Below are positions 9,804 to 17,537 of a DNA stretch of 64,000 nucleotides, in pieces (positions within the stretch are counted from its first letter, which is position 1; each line of letters begins with the position of its first letter). A program made the translations under genes and the position numbers. Location of the stretch: positions 28,050 to 92,049 of the forward strand of contig JADJVI010000031.1 in NCBI GenBank assembly GCA_016710645.1, in the 5' to 3' direction. Source of the DNA: Actinomycetales bacterium. GTDB lineage: Bacteria > Actinomycetota > Actinomycetes > Actinomycetales > Dermatophilaceae. The notes under the pieces were generated by a model. That model saw nothing but the letters and a program-made list of their open reading frames with translations. It ran no database searches and had not been told where the DNA came from.

Positions 9804-10622
9804 GTGTACGACATCCGGTGGATCGACCTCGACGGCGTGGTCAACATGCGCGACGTCGGCGGGATGCCGACACGCGACGGAGGTGTCATCGCCCCAGGCC
9901 GGCTGCTGCGCTCGGACAACCTGCAAGACCTCACCGAGGCCTCCGTCCGCACCCTGCTCGGACCGATGCGAGTCACCGACGTGGTCGACCTGCGTTCCTT
10001 CGTCGAGTTGGAGCGCGAGGGGCCCAGCCCGCTCACCGGCCGCCCCGAGGTCCGGATCTCCCACTTCACCATGTATGCCGCCGACGCTCACCACTCTGCC
10101 CTCCCCCCAGGTGAGCGCGAGTTGCCCTGGCAGACCATGGCCCGTGAACGCGGCTGGCTCCCCGCGGGCCAGGACCAGACGCACCCCGACCACGACCGGC
10201 ACTGGTCCACGCACTACCTCGGTTACCTCGGCGAGCGGCCGGACTCGATCGTCGCGGCATTGCGCACCATCGCGGCCGCGCCGGGTGCGACCGTGGTGCA
10301 CTGCGCTGCCGGGAAGGACCGCACCGGCACCGTCACCAGCCTGGCCCTCATGGTCGCGGGAGCCGAGCCCGAGGCCATCGTCACCGACTTCGCGGCCTCG
10401 GCGCAGCGGGTGCCGCAGTTGCTGGAGCGCCTACGTCGGCGACCGGCATACGCAGCGGATATGGCCGGCAAGACCGTCGCGGAGCAGTCCCCCCGCCCGG
10501 AGACGATGCGCCTGCTGCTGCAGACCCTGGACGAGGACTACGGCGGGGTCCTCGGCTGGCTGGACCGCCAGGGCTGGACCGACACCGACACGGCGCGGCT
10601 GACCGACAAACTGCGCGGCTGA
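9804..10622 (+). CDS. Tyrosine/serine phosphatase-like protein (DSP/PTP superfamily)
   Basis: 272-residue phosphatase of the tyrosine-protein phosphatase family (MPtpB-like group). The catalytic P-loop CX5R is seen as HCAAGKDRTG near residue 168, with NMRDVGG near the N-terminus and LLRSDNLQDLT, both typical of this group. The substrate may be a phosphoprotein or a phosphoinositide and cannot be read from sequence. The GTG start is supported by family similarity but has only a weak ribosome site. A GGTATGCCGT-type word follows its stop codon directly. Confidence 0.85.
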   Translation: MYDIRWIDLDGVVNMRDVGGMPTRDGGVIAPGRLLRSDNLQDLTEASVRTLLGPMRVTDVVDLRSFVELEREGPSPLTGRPEVRISHFTMYAADAHHSALPPGERELPWQTMARERGWLPAGQDQTHPDHDRHWSTHYLGYLGERPDSIVAALRTIAAAPGATVVHCAAGKDRTGTVTSLALMVAGAEPEAIVTDFAASAQRVPQLLERLRRRPAYAADMAGKTVAEQSPRPETMRLLLQTLDEDYGGVLGWLDRQGWTDTDTARLTDKLRG

Positions 10623-10672
10623 CGGCATACCCGAAGGCGGTGAAACCCAGCCGAGCGAGCGGGGTATGCCGT
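10622..10672. repeat. Inverted pair of the GGTATGCCGT word between convergent genes
   Basis: ACGGCATACCC (10622-10632) and GGGTATGCCGT (10662-10672) form an 11-bp perfect stem with a 29-nt loop. It sits exactly between the stop codons of the phosphatase (plus) and lepA (minus) genes. Paired uptake words in Neisseria and Haemophilus sit in the same kind of place and can act as terminators. Confidence 0.8.
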
Positions 10673-10697
10673 GCGGCCGCCGCCAGAGGCCCGATGC

Positions 10698-12554
10698 CTA
10701 CTTCTTGGCCTTGTCGACCGGCTCGCTGGAAAGGGCCGCGATGAAGGCTTCTTGGGGGACCTCGACCCGGCCCACCATCTTCATCCGCTTCTTGCCCTCC
10801 TTCTGCTTCTCCAGCAGCTTGCGCTTGCGGGTGATGTCACCGCCGTAGCACTTGGCCAGCACGTCCTTGCGGATCGCGCGGATGGTCTCGCGAGCGATGA
10901 TGCGGCTGCCGATGGCGGCCTGGATCGGCACCTCGAACTGCTGGCGCGGGATGAGCTCGCGCAGCTTGCTGGCCATCATGACGCCATAGCCGTAGGCGCG
11001 GTCCTTGTGCACGATGGCCGAGAAGGCGTCGACCTGCTCGCCCTGCAGGAGGATGTCGACCTTGACCAGGTCGGCGACCTGCTCGCCGTCGGGTTCATAG
11101 TCCAGCGAGGCATAGCCACGGGTGCGCGACTTGAGCTGGTCGAAGAAGTCGAAGACGATCTCGGCCAGCGGCAGCGTGTAGCGCATCTCGACGCGGTCCT
11201 CGGAGAGGTAGTCCATCCCGCGCAGCGTGCCGCGCTTGGACTGGCACAGCTCCATGATGGCGCCGATGAACTCGCTCGGGGCCAGCACGGTCGCCCGCAC
11301 GATCGGCTCGCGCACCTCGGAGATCTTGCCGTCGGGGTACTCGCTGGGGTTGGTGACCGTGACGACCTTCTTGTCCTCCAGGGTCACCTCGTAGACCACG
11401 TTGGGCTGGGTCGAGATGAGATCGAGCCCAAACTCACGCTCCAGCCGCTCGCGGACGATCTCCAGATGCAGCAGCCCGAGGAAGCCGCACCGGAACCCGA
11501 AGCCCAGCGCGGCCGACGTCTCCGGCTCATAGGCCAGGGCCGCGTCGTTGAGCTTGAGCTTGTCGAGGGCGTCTCGCAGGTCGGGGTAGTCCGAGCCGTC
11601 GATCGGATAGAGCCCGGAGAAGACCATCGGCTTCGGGTCGCGATAGCCGCCGAGGTCGGACTGCGCCGGCTTCGACGCATTGGTGACGGTGTCGCCGACA
11701 CGACTCTGGCGCACGTCCTTCACCCCGGTGATGAGGTAGCCCACCTCGCCGACGCCCAGGCCCTTGGACGGCTCCGGCTCGGGCGAGGAGACCCCGATCT
11801 CCAGCAGCTCGTGGGTGGCCTTGGTCGACATCATGAGGATGCGCTCACGCGGGTTGAGGTTGCCGTCCACCACCCGCACGTAGGTGACGACCCCGCGATA
11901 GGTGTCGTAGACCGAGTCGAAGATCATCGCCCGAGCGGGTGCGTTGGGGTCGCCCACGGGGTGCGGCACCTGGGCCACGATCTGGTCGAGCAGTTCCTCG
12001 ACGCCCACCCCGGTCTTGCCGGACACCTGAAGGCAGTCGGCTGGGTCGCAGCCGATCAGCCCGGCGAGCTCGGCGGCATACTTCTCCGGTTGCGCCGCCG
12101 GGAGGTCGATCTTGTTGAGCACCGGGATGATCGCCAGGTCGTTCTCCATGGCGAGGTAGAGGTTGGCCAGAGTCTGCGCTTCGATGCCCTGGGCGGCGTC
12201 GACGAGCAGCACCGCGCCCTCGCAGGCCGCCAGCGACCGCGATACCTCATAGGTGAAGTCGACGTGCCCGGGCGTGTCGATCATGTTGAGCGCATAGGTC
12301 GTGCGCGCGCCGTCGGGGCCGGGAGCATCCCACGGCATACGGACCGCTTGGCTCTTGATGGTGATGCCGCGCTCGCGCTCGATGTCCATCCGGTCGAGGT
12401 ACTGCGCCCGCATCTGCCGGCTGTCGACCACCCCGGTGAGCTGCAGCATCCGGTCGGCCAGCGTCGACTTGCCGTGGTCGATGTGGGCGATGATGCAGAA
12501 GTTGCGGATGCGGTCCGGCGGGGTCGCGTGCGGAGGCAGCGCGGTGCGGGCCAT
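10698..12554 (-). CDS. lepA: Elongation factor 4 (LepA)
   Basis: 618-residue translational GTPase that acts on stalled or mis-translocated ribosomes. G motifs are AHIDHGKST (near residue 22), RGITIK (switch I), DTPGH and NKID. The LepA-specific C-terminal domain ends in [18 protein letters not shown] start at the ATG before ARTALPPH. The open frame upstream (256 more codons) covers the PemK-like gene on the other strand and is not expected in LepA. Confidence 0.97.
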   Translation of the reverse strand: MARTALPPHATPPDRIRNFCIIAHIDHGKSTLADRMLQLTGVVDSRQMRAQYLDRMDIERERGITIKSQAVRMPWDAPGPDGARTTYALNMIDTPGHVDFTYEVSRSLAACEGAVLLVDAAQGIEAQTLANLYLAMENDLAIIPVLNKIDLPAAQPEKYAAELAGLIGCDPADCLQVSGKTGVGVEELLDQIVAQVPHPVGDPNAPARAMIFDSVYDTYRGVVTYVRVVDGNLNPRERILMMSTKATHELLEIGVSSPEPEPSKGLGVGEVGYLITGVKDVRQSRVGDTVTNASKPAQSDLGGYRDPKPMVFSGLYPIDGSDYPDLRDALDKLKLNDAALAYEPETSAALGFGFRCGFLGLLHLEIVRERLEREFGLDLISTQPNVVYEVTLEDKKVVTVTNPSEYPDGKISEVREPIVRATVLAPSEFIGAIMELCQSKRGTLRGMDYLSEDRVEMRYTLPLAEIVFDFFDQLKSRTRGYASLDYEPDGEQVADLVKVDILLQGEQVDAFSAIVHKDRAYGYGVMMASKLRELIPRQQFEVPIQAAIGSRIIARETIRAIRKDVLAKCYGGDITRKRKLLEKQKEGKKRMKMVGRVEVPQEAFIAALSSEPVDKAKK

Positions 12555-12704
12555 GGGTGACACGTGCGGGGACCTCGAAGGCTCAGACGGATGGGCAGGG
12601 AAACACAGTTCGGGACAGTCTCCCACGGAGCCCCGGTATGCCGTGACGGCGCGGCGAGCGCGTGGCGTTCGAGTCGCCCCGGCGGGCGGGATAGGTTGCC
12701 GGAC

Positions 12705-13274
12705 ATGAGCACGATGGACCAGCTCCTCGCGGGGCTGCGCCGCGCGCTGGGGCTCGATCGCGACGGCAGTCGCCCGTCCGGCGGTCCCGGGACCCGACCG
12801 GGCCCCACTCCCCCGAGGCCCACACCGGCCCCGGCGCCGGCGCCGTCCCGCACAGGTGCCGGCACGGCATACCCGGGGGATTTTCGCGGTATGCCGTCTC
12901 TGGACTACCGGCCGCGCCCCGATGGGCGCCCCGACCCGGGCGAGGTGGTGTGGACCTGGGTGCCGTTCCAGGAGAACCCCTCCCAGGGCAAGGACCGGCC
13001 CGTGCTGCTCGTCGGCCGCGACGGACCCTGGCTGCTGGCGGTGCCGTTGACCTCCAAGGACCATGACCGCGACGCTGCCCAGGAGCGCGCCGCCGGGCGC
13101 GAATGGGTCGATGTCGGATCGGGCTCCTGGGACCGCGCCGGCCGACCGAGCGAAGCCCGGGTGGACCGGATCATCCGGGTCGACCCTGCCGACGTGCGGC
13201 GCGAGGGCGCAGTGCTCGACCGCGCGCGCTTCGATGAGGTGGCCGCGGGAATTCGGGCCCACCGCAACGCTTGA
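12705..13274 (+). CDS. PemK/MazF-like protein without a visible antitoxin
   Basis: 189 residues. The C-terminal ~115 residues match the PemK/MazF fold: [10 protein letters not shown], then [20 protein letters not shown] and [13 protein letters not shown]. Members of this fold are usually mRNA-cleaving toxins, but actinobacteria also carry chromosomal orphans like this one with no antitoxin next door. The N-terminal ~70 residues are Pro/Gly/Ala-rich and probably disordered. Two motif words in opposite orientation (12864 and 12888) lie inside the gene and encode GTAYPG and RGMPS. Toxicity is unproven. Confidence 0.75.
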   Translation: MSTMDQLLAGLRRALGLDRDGSRPSGGPGTRPGPTPPRPTPAPAPAPSRTGAGTAYPGDFRGMPSLDYRPRPDGRPDPGEVVWTWVPFQENPSQGKDRPVLLVGRDGPWLLAVPLTSKDHDRDAAQERAAGREWVDVGSGSWDRAGRPSEARVDRIIRVDPADVRREGAVLDRARFDEVAAGIRAHRNA

Positions 13275-13345
13275 CGCGCGCGGACCCGGACGAGGCGCTA
13301 GGTTCCTCTCGTCCGCCTCCATTCACCGTTGACAGGGGAACCCAG

Positions 13346-13672
13346 ATGAAGAGATCAACGCTTGTCCGTTCGCTCGCCGCAGCCGCACTGGCTGTCTCCA
13401 GCGCTGTCGCGATCCCGGCCCAGGCCTCTGCGGGAACGATCAGTGAAGAGTGCATCGTCAGCCGCTATAACGTCCAGACCATGCGTGCGTGGTGCGGCAA
13501 GGCCGCTCCGCTGACCTACTTCCGGATCACCGTGACCTGTCGGAACTATTCCGGTGGGTACTACTACACCAAGGCCGGCACCTGGGAAACGCAGGGCGGG
13601 ACCCGGTGGTCCTACGGGGTCTGCAACGGCAGTGACCCGGCCCTGGACAGCGCGCAGATCTCGGTCAAGTAG
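13346..13672 (+). CDS. Small secreted four-cysteine protein
   Basis: 108 residues. A classical Sec signal peptide (KRSTLVRS, then a hydrophobic Ala/Val stretch, cleavage probably after AQASA near residue 29) leaves an ~80-residue mature protein with four cysteines, probably two disulfides, and many aromatic and Gly residues. I do not recognise the family. CAGGGGAA precedes the ATG. The gene is closed by the strong terminator at 13693 and faces rpsT. Confidence 0.75.
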   Translation: MKRSTLVRSLAAAALAVSSAVAIPAQASAGTISEECIVSRYNVQTMRAWCGKAAPLTYFRITVTCRNYSGGYYYTKAGTWETQGGTRWSYGVCNGSDPALDSAQISVK

Positions 13673-13692
13673 GCCTCGATCTCCCAAGCAAT

Positions 13693-13736
13693 GACGAGCG
13701 GGGCCGGTTCTCCGAAGAGAACCGGCCCCGCTCGTC
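13693..13736. terminator. Bidirectional terminator hairpin between secreted protein gene and rpsT
   Basis: Perfect 20-bp stem (13693-13712 with 13717-13736) closed by a CGAA tetraloop. It lies between the convergent stops at 13672 and 13752, so it can serve both genes. Confidence 0.9.
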
Positions 13737-13751
13737 GTCAGCCCGGGACGC

Positions 13752-14012
13752 TCAGAGAGCGGCGGCCTTCTTGGCCATCGCGGACTTCTTGTTGGCCGCC
13801 TGGTTGGCGTGGATGACGCCCTTGGAGACGGCCTTGTCGAGCTTGCGGGACGCGGCCTTGAGGGCCTCGGCCGCGGCATCCTTGTCGCCGCTCGCGGCGG
13901 CCTCGCGGAACTTGCGCACGCCGGTGCGCAGCTCGCTCTTGACCGCCTTGTTGCGCTCGGTGCGCTTCTCGTTGGTCTTGATGCGCTTGATCTGGGACTT
14001 AATGTTTGCCAC
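13752..14012 (-). CDS. rpsT: 30S ribosomal protein S20
   Basis: 86-residue basic helical protein that binds the 5' domain of 16S rRNA. It begins [20 protein letters not shown] and has the family's Lys/Arg/Ala-rich helices; [15 protein letters not shown] is the usual C-terminal stretch. lepA, rpsT and holA are conserved neighbours, here on one strand but interrupted by plus-strand genes. A GGTATGCCGT word lies at 14037, in its leader. Confidence 0.98.
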   Translation of the reverse strand: MANIKSQIKRIKTNEKRTERNKAVKSELRTGVRKFREAAASGDKDAAAEALKAASRKLDKAVSKGVIHANQAANKKSAMAKKAAAL

Positions 14013-14204
14013 GTGTGAACTTTCTCGGTCGGTGCGGGTATGCCGTTAGAGGGCGGCAGACGCGGCTCGGGACCGGGCGTGGGGCACCCGTGGATGAGAC
14101 GCGCTGGGTGATGCAACGTGCGCGCACGACCAGGCGCGCACGCAACTGCCGAGATTAGCAGTCGCCACGTGACCCTCCCAAACCGACGTTCTAGGCTGCC
14201 GTCC

Positions 14205-15038
14205 ATGACCAGCACGACGATCGGCGGACTTCGGTGCCACGACTGGGGCGGCGCGCCGGGTGCGCCGGCCCTGCTGCTGTTGCACGGTTTCTCGGACTCG
14301 GGACGGTGCTGGGTCGACGCGGTGGACCACTGGACGACTGACTTTCACGTGCTGACCGTCGATGCGCGCGGACACGGGCAGTCCGAGCGGTTCACCCCCT
14401 CGCAGCTGGCGAGTGGCCCGCAGGCGGTCATGGTCGAGGACATCGTGCAGTTGCTGGACTCCTGGCCAGCGCTTGCCGGGCGTCCGGTTGCCCTGGTCGG
14501 CCATTCGATGGGCGGCGGGGTCGCGTGTGAAGTGGCCCTGGCTCGCCCGGACCGGGTCGCTGCCGTGGTCTTGGAAGATCCCGCCCTGGGGCCCTCCGAC
14601 GGCACGACGGCTGGGCATGAGGGCGCCGTGCGGCGGGAATGGGGAGACGCGCAGGTGGCCCAACTGACCCGGTATGCCGTCGACCCCGCCTTCGCGACGG
14701 CCGAGGTGGCGCAGTTCGTGCGAACCTCCCCCGCTGTGGAGGCGCACGAGTGGCTCGCCGCCAAGCACCAGACCGACCTCGACATGACCGCGGGCGGACG
14801 CATCCGGCCAGAGCGTCCGTGGCGCCAGGCCGTTGCCGAGCTCACGGTGCCAACCCTCGTCGTGAGCGGCACTCGCGAGGTGATCTGGGAGCCGCAGGAG
14901 TGGGCGGCCCTGCAGGCGTGCGGCAACCCGGTCGTCGAGACCGCCGTGGTCGACGGCGCCGACCACTGTGTGCGACGCACCCGGCCGGAGGGCTTCTACG
15001 CCGTCGTCGACCCCTGGCTGCATCGCCACCTGCGCTGA
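14205..15038 (+). CDS. Alpha/beta-fold hydrolase
   Basis: 277-residue serine hydrolase of the alpha/beta fold. The oxyanion motif LLLHGFSDS is near residue 24, the nucleophile elbow GHSMGG near residue 97, an acid in the VSGTREV region, and a His in GADHCV near the C-terminus. It has no signal peptide. The substrate is unknown. The start is the ATG before TSTTIGG. Confidence 0.85.
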   Translation: MTSTTIGGLRCHDWGGAPGAPALLLLHGFSDSGRCWVDAVDHWTTDFHVLTVDARGHGQSERFTPSQLASGPQAVMVEDIVQLLDSWPALAGRPVALVGHSMGGGVACEVALARPDRVAAVVLEDPALGPSDGTTAGHEGAVRREWGDAQVAQLTRYAVDPAFATAEVAQFVRTSPAVEAHEWLAAKHQTDLDMTAGGRIRPERPWRQAVAELTVPTLVVSGTREVIWEPQEWAALQACGNPVVETAVVDGADHCVRRTRPEGFYAVVDPWLHRHLR

Positions 15039-15070
15039 CCGACCTGGTGCGCTGACAGTCCGCAGGTCGG
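15039..15070. terminator. Terminator-like hairpin between hydrolase and holA
   Basis: CCGACCTG (15039-15046) pairs with CAGGTCGG (15063-15070), with a 16-nt loop, between two convergent genes. There is no U tract, so its strength is uncertain. Confidence 0.45.
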
Positions 15071-15127
15071 CGCGACCGAGGACCTCAGCATCTGCCAGCG
15101 CTGTTCCTCCGCTCGCCAGCCGCTTAA

Positions 15128-16099
15128 TCAGGCGCGTCGGGCCGCCGAGCGCGCGCCGGTGATCGCGAGAACCGCCCGCTCAACAGCAAAAACCGGATCG
15201 CGACCTCCGCCCTTGACCTCGACATCGGCCGCAGCGACCGCCTGGATCGCGACCCCCAGGCTCGGACCGTCCCACCCTCCGAGCGAACGCCGGGCCTTGT
15301 CGACCTGCCAGGGCGCCAGCCCCACCTGCTTGGCGACCGCGGCCGAGGACCCGCGACCGGCCGACCCCACCTTGACCAGGGTGCGTAGTTGCGAGGCGAG
15401 GACGGCGACGATCGGCACCGGGTCGACCCCGCTGGCAATGGCGTGTCGAAGCAACCGCAGCGCCTCGCCGGTTTGGCCGCCGATCGCCGCGTCGGCGACC
15501 CGGAAGCCGGTCGCCTCGACCTTGCCCCCGTGATAGGTCTCGACCACCCGGTCGTCGATGACGCCCTCGGTGTCGGCCACCAACTGGCTGCACGCCGAGG
15601 CCAGCTCGCGGATGTCCTTGCCGAGCGCCTCGACGAGCGCGTGCACTGCCTCCGGCGTCGCGCGGCGCCCCTGCCGACGGAACTCGTGGGTGACGAAATC
15701 CGTCTTGTCGCGGTCGTTCTTGATGGCGGGGCACTCGATCACCCTGGCGCCCGCGCCCTTCATCGCGTCGAGCACCTTCTTGCCGCGCATCCCCGACTTG
15801 TGCATGACGACGAGCATGAGATCCGGCGCAGGCGCCGCGATGTAGTGCAGCAGGTCGGTGACGAGATCGTCGGAGGCCTCATCGACGTCTTCGGCGACGA
15901 TGACCTTGCTTCCTCCGAAGAGCGACGGACTCGCGTGCATCGCCAAGACCCCCGGCTCGTATGCCGTCGCCCGCACCGTGATCTTCTCGGCCTCCGGGTC
16001 GGCTTCGCGCGCCAAGGCGACCATGGACGCCAACGCTCGCTCGGCCAGCACGCCTTCGGGCCCGGTGATGAGCACGAGCGGCGGCATGATCAGGGTCAC
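15128..16099 (-). CDS. holA: DNA polymerase III subunit delta
   Basis: 323-residue clamp-loader subunit that opens the beta sliding clamp. It starts with LVLITGPEGVLAERAL, the family N-terminus, and has the HolA core (DLMLVVMHKSGMRGKKVL, KDIRELASACSQLVADTEG) and a C-terminal helical bundle with LRTLVKV. I prefer the GTG at 16099 because AAGGTAGGG stands about five bases upstream; an ATG four codons later (16087) is possible. Confidence 0.93.
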   Translation of the reverse strand: MTLIMPPLVLITGPEGVLAERALASMVALAREADPEAEKITVRATAYEPGVLAMHASPSLFGGSKVIVAEDVDEASDDLVTDLLHYIAAPAPDLMLVVMHKSGMRGKKVLDAMKGAGARVIECPAIKNDRDKTDFVTHEFRRQGRRATPEAVHALVEALGKDIRELASACSQLVADTEGVIDDRVVETYHGGKVEATGFRVADAAIGGQTGEALRLLRHAIASGVDPVPIVAVLASQLRTLVKVGSAGRGSSAAVAKQVGLAPWQVDKARRSLGGWDGPSLGVAIQAVAAADVEVKGGGRDPVFAVERAVLAITGARSAARRA

Positions 16100-16132
16100 G
16101 GGCCCTACCTTGCCACGGACCGGTGACACGGC

Positions 16133-17500
16133 ATGATGTCCGCCATGATCGACCGCGCCCGGCTCGCAGCCCTCATGACCTCCGAACAAGCCCGCTTCGC
16201 CGCATCCCACCCGCGCTCCGCGGCGGCATACGGGAAGGCCACCCACCTGTTCGGCCGAGTGCCGATGACGTGGATGAACAAGATCGCCGGCGGCGTCCCG
16301 ATCTACTTCGAGTCGGGCCGGGGCAACCGAGTGCGCGACATCGACGGCAACGAGTACCTCGACTTCGCCCTCGGTGACACCGGCGCGATGGCCGGCCACT
16401 CCGCCCCTCCCGTTGTCGCCGCAGTGCGCCGTCGCGTGGAAGAACTCGGCGGCCTGACGACCATGCTGCCGACCGAGGATGCCGAATGGGTCGGCGCAGA
16501 GTTGTCGCGCCGGTTCGGGATGGACGTGTGGAGCTTCTCGCTCACCGCGACCGACGCCAATCGGTGGGCGATCCGATTGGTCCGCGCGATCACCGGTCGG
16601 CCCAAGATCCTCGTCAACAGCTACTGCTACCACGGCTCTGTCGACGAGTCCCTGATCGTCGTCGGCCCGGACGGTGAGGGCACCAGCCGCCCTGGCAATG
16701 TCGGCTCCCCGGTCGACGTCACGATGACCAGCCGGGTGGCCGAGTTCAACGACATCGAGGGGCTGGAGCGCCAGCTCGCCCATGGCGATGTCGCGGCCGT
16801 GCTCATGGAGCCTGCGCTGACCAATATCGGCATCGTGCTGCCCGACCCGGGCTACCTCGCCGCGGTTCGCGATCTGACTCGGCGCTGCGGCAGCCTGCTC
16901 ATCATCGACGAAACGCACACCTTCTCGGCCGGCCCGGGTGGGATGACCCAGCGTGACGGGCTGGAGCCGGACGTCGTCGTCATCGGCAAGGCCATCGGCG
17001 GCGGCATCCCCACGGGTTCCTATGGCCTGTCGGCCGAGCTTGCCGCCCGAGTGCTCGCGCGGCGTGATCTCGACCTCGTCGACATGGGCGGCGTCGGCGG
17101 CACGCTCGCCGGCAACCCGTTGTCGGTGGCAGCCATGCGCGCCACCCTGGAGCACGTCCTCACCGACGAGGCATTCGTCGGGATGATCGATGTGGCGACC
17201 GGGTTCACGGCGGGCGTTCAGAAGCTCATCGACCACTACGAGTTGCCGTGGGCGATCAACCAACTCGGCGCCCGCTCGGAGTACCGCTTCGCGACGCCGT
17301 ATCCCCGCAACGGCACCGAGGCCGCGGCCTCGGCTGACGGCGAGCTGGAGGACTACCTGCACCTCTACCTCGCCAACCGGGGCATCCTGCTCACGCCGTT
17401 CCACAACATGGCGCTCATGTGTCCGACGACGACGTCGGCGGATGTCGAGCGGCACCACGAGGTCTTCGACGAGGCGCTCGCGACACTCCCTCGCGTCTAG
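16133..17500 (+). CDS. Class III aminotransferase (glutamate-1-semialdehyde aminomutase-like)
   Basis: 455-residue PLP enzyme of fold type I. YCYHGS, ETHTFSAGPGG (PLP-binding Asp replaced by Glu-Thr in this reading) and the Schiff-base lysine in VIGKAIGGGIP are visible. Family members include glutamate-1-semialdehyde aminomutase and several transaminases, but true HemL genes are usually shorter and sit with heme genes, so I do not assign HemL. Three ATGs lie close together at the start (16133, 16136, 16145), and the real one is unclear. It is divergent from holA. Confidence 0.8.
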   Translation: MMSAMIDRARLAALMTSEQARFAASHPRSAAAYGKATHLFGRVPMTWMNKIAGGVPIYFESGRGNRVRDIDGNEYLDFALGDTGAMAGHSAPPVVAAVRRRVEELGGLTTMLPTEDAEWVGAELSRRFGMDVWSFSLTATDANRWAIRLVRAITGRPKILVNSYCYHGSVDESLIVVGPDGEGTSRPGNVGSPVDVTMTSRVAEFNDIEGLERQLAHGDVAAVLMEPALTNIGIVLPDPGYLAAVRDLTRRCGSLLIIDETHTFSAGPGGMTQRDGLEPDVVVIGKAIGGGIPTGSYGLSAELAARVLARRDLDLVDMGGVGGTLAGNPLSVAAMRATLEHVLTDEAFVGMIDVATGFTAGVQKLIDHYELPWAINQLGARSEYRFATPYPRNGTEAAASADGELEDYLHLYLANRGILLTPFHNMALMCPTTTSADVERHHEVFDEALATLPRV

Positions 17501-17537
17501 CCCTGGTCTCGCGCCGAGGCAAAGCCGGCAGCTCGGA

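Noticed and set aside
10671..12560. 629-codon open frame on the plus strand over lepA
   Set aside because: It is the antisense shadow of lepA in GC-rich DNA; His/Asp/Leu/Val-rich and without any motif.
12555..13322. N-terminal extension of LepA
   Set aside because: Not present in LepA proteins and lies antisense to the PemK-like gene.
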